Assembly (NCBI GenBank): GCA_002491565.1
Contig: DKWE01000097.1
Span: 1 to 46,968 of the forward strand
Reading direction: 5' to 3'
From: Lachnospiraceae bacterium UBA7160
GTDB taxonomy: Bacteria > Bacillota > Clostridia > Lachnospirales > Lachnospiraceae
DNA length: 46,968 bases
The position numbers were made by a program, and so were the translations under genes. Numbering within the stretch: position 1 is the first letter of the stretch; every line of letters begins with the position of its first letter. Below are positions 41,197 to 46,968 of the stretch, one piece after another. The notes under the pieces were generated by a model. It was not told where the DNA came from and searched no databases. It was given only the letters and a program-made list of their open reading frames with translations.

Positions 41197-42096
41197 ATGG
41201 GATACAACGAAAAGTATGTATGTATCGATATAGGCGGTACAGCGATCAAGTATGGCCTGATCACAGAGAAGGGAGTGCTGACCAGCCGCGGTGAGCGGGA
41301 CACAGAAAGCACGAAGGGCGGCCCCTCCATCCTGCGCAAAGCGGTGGAGATCGCAGAGGAGTACTGCAGAACAGAAGAGGTCAGCGGGATCTGTATCTCT
41401 ACAGCCGGAATGGTCGATACGGGAAAGGGAGAAATCTTCTGGGCGGCGCCTTTAATTCCCGACTATGCCGGAATAAATTTTAAGAAAACACTGGAGGAGA
41501 GATTTCATATCCCCTGTGAAGTGGAAAACGATGTGAACTGTGCCGGGCTTGCGGAGTACGTGTCAGGGGCGGCGAGGGGCAGCAGGGTATCCCTGATGCT
41601 CACGGTCGGAACCGGGATTGGCGGGAGCATCCTAATAGACGGAAAGGTCTTCCGCGGATTTAGCGGAAGCGCCTGCGAAGTGGGATATATGCACATGCTG
41701 GGCAGTGATTTTCAGACGCTGGGAGCGGCGAGCACGCTGACACGGAAGGTAGCCAGGTGGAAAAAGGAGCAGGACGGACGGTGGGACGGGCATCGCATTT
41801 TTGAAGAGGCAAAAAAGGGGGATGCGCTCTGCATCCGCGCGATCGATGAGATGTGTGATGTCCTGGGGCTTGGAATTGCGAATATCTGCTATGTAGTCAA
41901 TCCGGAGGTCGTGGTACTCGGCGGCGGAGTCATGGCGCAGGAGGAATTTCTGAAGGAGCGGATTGAGCGCGCGGTGGAAAACTATCTGATTCCAGGCATT
42001 GCATCCAGGACCAGAATTGCATTTGCGGAGCACAGAAATGACGCGGGAATGCTTGGTGCTTTTTATCACTTTTGCCAGTGCCGCGGGAACCGATAA
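41197..42096 (+). CDS. nanK: ROK-family kinase, probable N-acetylmannosamine kinase
   Basis: A 299-residue ROK kinase. ATP-binding elements are DIGGTAIKYGLI and LTVGTGIGGSIL; the catalytic Asp is in EVENDVNCAG. It should phosphorylate ManNAc to ManNAc-6-P, the missing step between nanA and nanE. The zinc-binding CxCGxxGC motif of most ROK proteins is absent; the region reads EVGYMHMLGSDFQTLG. AGAGGAGG precedes the ATG. Confidence 0.85.
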   Translation: MGYNEKYVCIDIGGTAIKYGLITEKGVLTSRGERDTESTKGGPSILRKAVEIAEEYCRTEEVSGICISTAGMVDTGKGEIFWAAPLIPDYAGINFKKTLEERFHIPCEVENDVNCAGLAEYVSGAARGSRVSLMLTVGTGIGGSILIDGKVFRGFSGSACEVGYMHMLGSDFQTLGAASTLTRKVARWKKEQDGRWDGHRIFEEAKKGDALCIRAIDEMCDVLGLGIANICYVVNPEVVVLGGGVMAQEEFLKERIERAVENYLIPGIASRTRIAFAEHRNDAGMLGAFYHFCQCRGNR

Positions 42097-42118
42097 TTCT
42101 GTAGAGCATAGTACTGCG

Positions 42119-42186
42119 CGATTGGCCTACGCCCACTTCAATCGACGATGCCACTGCATCGTCTCACCCGGCCACTTTGCCGATTG
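42119..42186 (+). other. Second candidate structured element, between nanK and the regulator
   Basis: Two adjacent hairpins: CGATTG (42119-42124) / CAATCG (42139-42144), and ACGATGC-CACT-GCATCGT (42145-42162). A third CGATTG at 42181-42186 can compete for CAATCG, giving two alternative folds. The first loop contains GGCCTACGCC, similar to GGCCTCGCC in the element at 37751-37771. Confidence 0.5.
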
Positions 42187-42261
42187 AAAATTATTTTGTG
42201 AAGTTTTGCCAGATAGAAACGTGTAGCACACAAATATTGTGCAAGAAAGGAGCGGTGAGAC

Positions 42262-43101
42262 ATGGAGTATTACGTAAAGTCAGTGGTGCCGATGATCGAG
42301 TCCAATTATGACAATTTTACGGTGGTGGAAAAAAACATTGCAGATTTTTTCATACGGAACCGGAAAAAGGTGGATTTCTCCGCAAAGGCAATTGCAGAGC
42401 GGCTCTATGTCTCAGAGGCATCGCTGTCCCGCTTCGCAAAAAAATGCGGCTACCGGGGATACCGGGAATTTGTGTACCAGTATGAGAAAACGTTCATAGA
42501 GAAAGAAGAATCGATGACCGGCAATACAAGGATGATTTTAAATGTGTATCAGGAGCTGCTGAATAAATCCTACAGCCTGATCGATGAAGCGCAGATTACC
42601 CGGGTCAACCGATACCTGAGCCAGGCGGAGCGCGTCTTCGTGTGCGGAAAAGGGAGCTCCGGGTTCGCGGCGGAGGAGATGGAGCACCGGTTTATGAGAA
42701 TCGGCGTCGATATTGATTCCGTTCAGGATTCAGATCTCATGAGAATGCGGGCGGTATTTCAGGACAAGCAGAGTCTGGTGTTCGGGATCAGCGTCAGCGG
42801 GGAGACGGAGCCGGTGCTGTATTTCCTGAGCGAAGCCAACAAGAGGGGCGCAAAGACAGTGCTCCTGACGGCGAAGAGCCGGGGAATTTTTGAACAATTC
42901 TGCGATGAGGTGGTACTTTTCCCATCGCTGAAGCATCTGAATCATGGCAATGTGATCTCGCCGCAGTTCCCGATTCTGATCATGCTGGACATCATTTACG
43001 CAAGCTATGTGGAGCAGGATAAATTTGCCCGGGAGCTTCTCCACGACAATACGCTGCGGGCATTAGAAGAAGGCCAGAAGCAGAGCCATAATTATGAATA
43101 A
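42262..43101 (+). CDS. RpiR-family regulator with SIS domain
   Basis: A 279-residue regulator. The N-terminal HTH_6 domain (about residues 1-77) contains AKAIAERLYVSEASLSRFAKKCGYRGY. The C-terminal SIS domain (about 120-255) carries VCGKGSSGFAAEEM and GISVSGETEPVLYF, which bind phospho-sugars. It probably senses ManNAc-6-P or GlcNAc-6-P and controls the nan cluster. A GCACA-CAAATAT-TGTGC inverted repeat at 42226-42242 lies just before the gene and may be an autoregulatory site. AAGGAG precedes the ATG. Confidence 0.92.
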   Translation: MEYYVKSVVPMIESNYDNFTVVEKNIADFFIRNRKKVDFSAKAIAERLYVSEASLSRFAKKCGYRGYREFVYQYEKTFIEKEESMTGNTRMILNVYQELLNKSYSLIDEAQITRVNRYLSQAERVFVCGKGSSGFAAEEMEHRFMRIGVDIDSVQDSDLMRMRAVFQDKQSLVFGISVSGETEPVLYFLSEANKRGAKTVLLTAKSRGIFEQFCDEVVLFPSLKHLNHGNVISPQFPILIMLDIIYASYVEQDKFARELLHDNTLRALEEGQKQSHNYE

Positions 43102-43221
43102 AAAAGTTCAGCGGGGCGCAGAACCATTCAGCCGCAGATAAGAGCTGCGAAGCAGGCGAATCTGCGGCTTGCGCGGCGTCCGATTGAACAACGACAATGA
43201 CAGACAAAAGGAGACAGAGCA

Positions 43222-44370
43222 GTGATTCTTAAAAACGTTAAAGTGTTTACAGAGGAAAAATCGTTTCAGGATGGGGAGGTAGCCATCCAGGACGGCGTCT
43301 TTGTGGAGAGAATGGAAGCGGAGGGGGAAGAAGTGATCGACGGGGAAGGCTGCTATGCGGTTCCCGGCCTGATTGACCTTCATTTCCACGGGTGCAAGGG
43401 GTACGATTTTTGTGATGGGACGCAGGAAGCCATCCGGGAGATTGCAAGATATGAGGCATCCGTCGGCGTAACGGCGATTTGTCCGGCGACCATGACGCTT
43501 CCCGAAGAGGAGCTGATTCATATTTTGTCGACCGCTGCTTCCTACCGGGAAGAATGCGGAAAGGGTGAGCCGCTGGCAGCGGACCTGCTGGGCGTCAATA
43601 TGGAGGGGCCCTTTATCAGTGCGGAGAAAAAGGGTGCGCAGGATGCGAAGAATATTATTTCCTGTGATACGGCGGTCTGCCAGAGGTTTTTGGATGCCTC
43701 CGGGGGACTGGTGAAGTTCGTTGGGATTGCACCGGAGAGAAACGGGCATGCGCTGGAGTTTATCCGCCGGATGAAGGAGCAGGTGCACATCTCCCTCGCG
43801 CACACTAACGCAGATTATGACTGTGCGAAGGCAGCTTTCGACGCGGGAGCAGACCATGCGGTCCATCTCTACAATGCAATGCCTCCGTTCACGCACCGTT
43901 CACCGGGTGTAGTGGGCGCCGTGTCCGACAGCTCCCATGTGAATGCGGAATTAATCTGTGACGGGGTGCATATCCATCCGTCGGTGGTCCGTGCGACCTT
44001 CAAAATGCTGGGGGAAGAGCGGATTCTGTTGATCAGTGACAGTATGCGCGCCACCGGAATGCCGGACGGCCGGTATACGCTGGGCGGCCTGGAGGTGGAT
44101 GTCGTGGGAAACCATGCCACCCTGACAGAAGGCGGTGCGCTGGCCGGCTCGGCAACGAATCTCATGGATTGCATGCGGACTGCCGTAAAGCAGATGGGAA
44201 TTCCCCTTGAAACAGCGGTGGCATGTGCTTCCATGAATCCGGCGAAAGCATTGGGTGTGTATGATGCGTATGGCTCCATTACACCCGGGAAAAAAGGAAA
44301 TGTTGTGCTGCTCGATCCGGATCTGAACCTGAAGATGGTCATAAAGGATGGCGTTATTATCCGGCGATAG
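43222..44370 (+). CDS. nagA: N-acetylglucosamine-6-phosphate deacetylase
   Basis: A 382-residue amidohydrolase that removes acetate from GlcNAc-6-P to give GlcN-6-P, the exit of the sialic-acid route. Motifs are LIDLHFHGCKGYDF (the HxH position), NMEGPFIS (catalytic Glu), ISLAHTNADYDC, HLYNAMPPFTHR and ISDSMRATGMPDG (catalytic Asp). The GTG start follows AAAAGGAG. It ends at a very strong terminator. No nagB gene is in the window. Confidence 0.95.
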   Translation: MILKNVKVFTEEKSFQDGEVAIQDGVFVERMEAEGEEVIDGEGCYAVPGLIDLHFHGCKGYDFCDGTQEAIREIARYEASVGVTAICPATMTLPEEELIHILSTAASYREECGKGEPLAADLLGVNMEGPFISAEKKGAQDAKNIISCDTAVCQRFLDASGGLVKFVGIAPERNGHALEFIRRMKEQVHISLAHTNADYDCAKAAFDAGADHAVHLYNAMPPFTHRSPGVVGAVSDSSHVNAELICDGVHIHPSVVRATFKMLGEERILLISDSMRATGMPDGRYTLGGLEVDVVGNHATLTEGGALAGSATNLMDCMRTAVKQMGIPLETAVACASMNPAKALGVYDAYGSITPGKKGNVVLLDPDLNLKMVIKDGVIIRR

Positions 44371-44393
44371 CAGCAGAATAGATAAAAATTGGA

Positions 44394-44444
44394 AATCCCC
44401 TGCGCAGACACTCTGGTAAGGTGTCTGCGCAGGGGATTATTTTG
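44394..44444 (+). terminator. Strong bidirectional terminator after nagA
   Basis: A perfect 18-bp stem, AATCCCCTGCGCAGACAC (44394-44411) / complement 44421-44438, with a 9-nt loop and a following ATTTT. Confidence 0.9.
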
Positions 44445-44891
44445 TCCTTATCTTTTGTCATAATTGTGCAAACTTTGATAGTGGCGGAATATCTTTCTGC
44501 TCCACCACTCTGGACGTACTTTTCGGCCAGAGTGGCTAGCTGTAACATTGTCTGACCGGCATAGCGAAAAAAGAATATTTTAGCACTTGCCAAAGTATGT
44601 GGCATTGCTTATAATAAACGCGTATAATATGCAGTTCTGATAGTCGAAAGTGCGGCGGAAACCAGTCGGCAGATGACAGTGACAGATCGGTGAACGCAGT
44701 GATTGCAGCGGTGATGATGGCATAGATCGGCGTTGCAGTCTTTTTGTCAGTTACAAATATGGGAGAATTGCCCAGCAGCGACTATTCCGCAAGCAAAAAG
44801 CTTGCCATCGAATGTGATATCTATAAATTTTGCCTGCATCTGTAAAGGGTTGAATAGATAACTTTAATTCAGAATAGATAGGAGAAGCACA
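44445..44891 (+). promoter_or_regulatory. Intergenic region with promoter of the capsule operon
   Basis: A clear promoter is TTGCCA (44587-44592), 17 nt, TATAAT (44610-44615). It gives a leader of about 270 nt before the next gene. A second TATAAT at 44623-44628 lacks a good -35. Upstream, a 9-bp inverted repeat CCACTCTGG (44505-44513) / CCAGAGTGG (44527-44535) has no T tract. No named riboswitch was recognised in the leader. Confidence 0.6.
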
Positions 44892-46064
44892 ATGAGAAGA
44901 TTAAACAAACTGATCACAGCACTGCTGATACTGCTGTCGGCTGCCGGAATTGTTCTGGCCGTGCTGTTCCTGAAAAAAGAACAGGAGCTGGAGACAGAAC
45001 GGCAGGCACGTGTGGCGAAGCTTTCGGCAGAGCTTCAGCCAATCAATGAAAAGCGAAAGGAATGGCAGGAGCAGGACAAGGAATGGCAGGGCCGTCTGGC
45101 CGAGGGGAAGAAGGGAAAGACCTGTGTGCTGCTCAGCTTTGACAATATGAGCGAGACGCTCTATGAGACGATCTACAAGATGGTGGATCAATATAACTTC
45201 AGAGCGACCTTCGCTTTGCGGAACGGAATGATGCCGTTCTGGGATGAGGAAGAACTGTCTTACGAAGAATTTGAGGAAATGATGCATCGCGGATGGGAAT
45301 ACGCTCTGTCTATCGGTGAGATGCCGGAGCAGGCTACGGAAGCGGAGGAAGATGACTGGACGAACCAGGAAGAGCAGGAGAGCGAAACAGAGTCTGAGAC
45401 AGAGCGGCCTGCAAAGCCCAAAAGTTTCCAGAGCCAGATGAAGGAAGCGCTTGCATTGTTAGAGGAGTCTGGTCTGGAGGCTCCGACTACGATCTTCTGT
45501 ACTGCAGAACAGTATGAAGAGATCGGAGAGACCGTGCTGGCACGCAGCGGATTTCAGATGGCCGGAGTGACCGATACGGAAAGCTTTCCAGTGATCGGGG
45601 AGCGCGGAGAGTACATCTGGAAGATTGACTGTGGACTGTACAAGCAGAAGGATACAGACGTCAGCAAAGTGCTGGCAGCTGCGATTGATAATGGAGAATC
45701 CGTTGCAATACGGATCAATGATATCGTAAGCATCTCGAAGGATTCCTCCTATGACCTGAGTATGATGAAGTTTTCTTCTCTGCTGAATTATCTGAAAGGG
45801 CAGGAAGAACAGGACCGCGTGAATATCCTGACCTATTCGGAGTATGCCCAGTATCAGAAGGAGCGTGAGAGAGAATATAAAGCACTTGCGGCTGAGTATG
45901 CAGCGTTTCGCCAGGAGATGAATGATGACATAGAAGTACTGAACGCGATGGAACGGGCGATTGTTGCAGAGTCAAGAAGTACGGAGCATCCTGAGACGAC
46001 GGAAGAAAGCGAAGGTGCAGAGGTAACGGAAGCAGCGGGTACAGAGGAGCAGGTGCAGAATTGA
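44892..46064 (+). CDS. Membrane-anchored degenerate NodB/polysaccharide-deacetylase-like protein
   Basis: A 390-residue protein with an N-terminal signal anchor (about residues 6-27), a coiled-coil stretch (about 28-75) and a domain opening CVLLSFDNMSETLYETIYKMV, then FRATFALRNGMMPF and MMHRGWEYALSIG. That order mirrors the NodB deacetylase fold (TFDDG, ATFF, GHEIGNH). The second catalytic Asp and the metal-binding histidines are missing, so catalysis is unlikely. A Glu/Thr-rich insert (about 155-175) and tail (about 365-390) add disordered parts. It is coupled to a CpsB-type phosphatase gene, suggesting a role in capsule assembly. Confidence 0.65.
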   Translation: MRRLNKLITALLILLSAAGIVLAVLFLKKEQELETERQARVAKLSAELQPINEKRKEWQEQDKEWQGRLAEGKKGKTCVLLSFDNMSETLYETIYKMVDQYNFRATFALRNGMMPFWDEEELSYEEFEEMMHRGWEYALSIGEMPEQATEAEEDDWTNQEEQESETESETERPAKPKSFQSQMKEALALLEESGLEAPTTIFCTAEQYEEIGETVLARSGFQMAGVTDTESFPVIGERGEYIWKIDCGLYKQKDTDVSKVLAAAIDNGESVAIRINDIVSISKDSSYDLSMMKFSSLLNYLKGQEEQDRVNILTYSEYAQYQKEREREYKALAAEYAAFRQEMNDDIEVLNAMERAIVAESRSTEHPETTEESEGAEVTEAAGTEEQVQN

Positions 46065-46786
46065 TGACCGGAATCACAGATATTCATTGTCATATTCTTC
46101 TAGGGGTGGATGATGGCCCGGATCATATGGAAGAGACTCTTGCGATGCTCCGCATGGAGTATGAGCAGGGAGTGCGCCAGGTTGTTCTGACACCGCATTT
46201 CCGGCGGGGATATTTTGAAACGCCCAGAGCAGTGGTGAAGGAGAGATATCATGAGGTCAAAGAGCAGGTGCTGGCGGCAAAGATGGATCTGGAGCTGCAT
46301 CTTGGCTGCGAGTTTCACAGGCTGAACAACATGGCAGAGATGCTGATGCAGGAGCCTGCGTTTTGTATGGCGGGCACCAGGTACGTTCTGATTGAATTTT
46401 CCGGCTCCGATACGCCGGAGCAGATCCGGCATTCAGTCACGGAATTGCTTATTCACGGATACCGGCCGGTGATTGCGCATGCAGAGCGGTATCCCGCACT
46501 GCGCGATTTGAAACATGTCCGGTTTCTGGCGGATTCGGGCGCCTGCATTCAGGTCAATGCAGGTGCGATTCTCGGAACCGAGGGCTGGGGCAGCAAAAAG
46601 TTCTGCCACAGGCTTTTAAAGGAGAAGCTGGTTGATGTGATTGGAAGCGATGCACATGGGCTCCGGAAACGTGCACCGTCTCTGGGACCGTGCGCAGACT
46701 GGCTTTGCAGGAAATTCGGAGAAGATACGGCGCGCAGGCTGCTGATCGAGAACCCGCAGAAAATCATCACAAACGAGTACGTATAG
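46064..46786 (+). CDS. CpsB/YwqE-type tyrosine-protein phosphatase
   Basis: A 240-residue PHP-fold metal-dependent phosphatase. Metal-binding motifs are DIHCHILLGVDDGP, VLTPHF, GCEFH, VIAHAERYP and VIGSDAHG. Such enzymes dephosphorylate the capsule tyrosine kinase and control polymer length. The ATG at 46064 shares its A with the preceding TGA stop, so translation is coupled. The next gene is a Wzz-type protein, as usual in capsule operons. Confidence 0.93.
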   Translation: MTGITDIHCHILLGVDDGPDHMEETLAMLRMEYEQGVRQVVLTPHFRRGYFETPRAVVKERYHEVKEQVLAAKMDLELHLGCEFHRLNNMAEMLMQEPAFCMAGTRYVLIEFSGSDTPEQIRHSVTELLIHGYRPVIAHAERYPALRDLKHVRFLADSGACIQVNAGAILGTEGWGSKKFCHRLLKEKLVDVIGSDAHGLRKRAPSLGPCADWLCRKFGEDTARRLLIENPQKIITNEYV

Positions 46787-46796
46787 GAGAAAAAAG

Positions 46797-46968
46797 ATGG
46801 AACCAAAACAGCAGAAAAGAGAAAACGGCCTTGATTTGATGCAGATTGCAGGAGTACTTTTAAGCCATTTCTGGATCATTGTCTTTTCCGGAATTCTGGT
46901 CGGAGTATGTGCGCTCATTTATACGAAAATGACGACAACACCGACTTATACCTCCAGCACGAAGATGT
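46797..46968 (+). CDS. Wzz/CpsC-type chain-length protein, 5' part only
   Basis: The first 57 codons of a protein that runs off the window. A short basic N terminus is followed by a membrane helix HFWIIVFSGILVGVCALIY and then TTTPTYTSSTKM, the typical entry of polysaccharide co-polymerase / kinase-modulator proteins. TAGGAG precedes the ATG. It lies 10 nt after the phosphatase gene. Confidence 0.8.
   Translation, partial: MEPKQQKRENGLDLMQIAGVLLSHFWIIVFSGILVGVCALIYTKMTTTPTYTSSTKM

Noticed and set aside
44357..44605. 82-codon minus-strand frame across the nagA terminator
   Set aside because: It runs through an 18-bp terminator stem and matches nothing I recognise; a gene remnant cannot be excluded but is not supported.

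Overview
The window reads as a chromosomal segment of a gut-type anaerobic Firmicute, most likely Lachnospiraceae or a close clostridial relative (inference). Signs of this are SD-rich starts (AGGAGG) with frequent GTG and TTG initiation, a T-box leader, a YesM/YesN two-component pair beside an LplB/YtcP-type ABC importer, a DUF5688-like protein, and corrinoid-linked UroD-fold methyltransferases with a RamA-like activator. Most genes are moderately GC-rich. One short AT-rich gene (6476-6946) stands out as foreign. No rRNA, tRNA, CRISPR array or intact insertion sequence was recognised.

Layout. (1) 1-6.5 kb holds an Hpt protein, a D,D-carboxypeptidase, a small alarmone synthetase, and a three-gene set made of a small unknown, a VWA/metallopeptidase-like protein and a MoxR-type AAA ATPase. 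(2) 6.5-9 kb holds the AT-rich gene, then a perfect sigma-A promoter and a T-box leader with a GCA (alanine) specifier ahead of an alanine-type aminotransferase, then a 108-nt palindromic element. (3) 9-15 kb holds a minus-strand clan-A glycoside hydrolase and aldo/keto reductase, deoC, cdd, a four-cluster ferredoxin, an XRE regulator and a DUF5688-like gene. (4) 15-36.7 kb is the most interesting block. It has a RamA-like corrinoid activator, two MDR dehydrogenases flanking a xylose-isomerase-like TIM barrel, four UroD-fold proteins, an intracellular right-handed beta-helix protein, a histidine phosphatase, a YesN/YesM pair, an ABC importer, a corrinoid protein and a MetH-activation-like protein. 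(5) 36.8-44.4 kb is a complete sialic-acid cluster: nanE, nanA, an SSS symporter, a YhcH/NanQ protein, a ROK kinase, an RpiR regulator and nagA. (6) 44.9 kb to the end is the start of a capsule/exopolysaccharide operon: a degenerate NodB-like protein, a CpsB-type phosphatase and a Wzz-type protein cut by the window edge.

Working together: block 4 can be read as a regulated import-and-demethylation module. The histidine kinase and response regulator would sense an extracellular glycan and drive the importer. The cytoplasmic beta-helix protein, dehydrogenases and isomerase would process the sugar. The UroD-fold proteins would move a methyl group through the corrinoid protein, kept active by the RamA-like and MetH-activation-like proteins. 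The substrate (for example an O-methylated sugar) and the final methyl acceptor are not shown by the sequence. The adjacent nan cluster would feed host-glycan sialic acid to GlcN-6-P. Its intergenic regions carry strong palindromic structures that no recognised gene explains.
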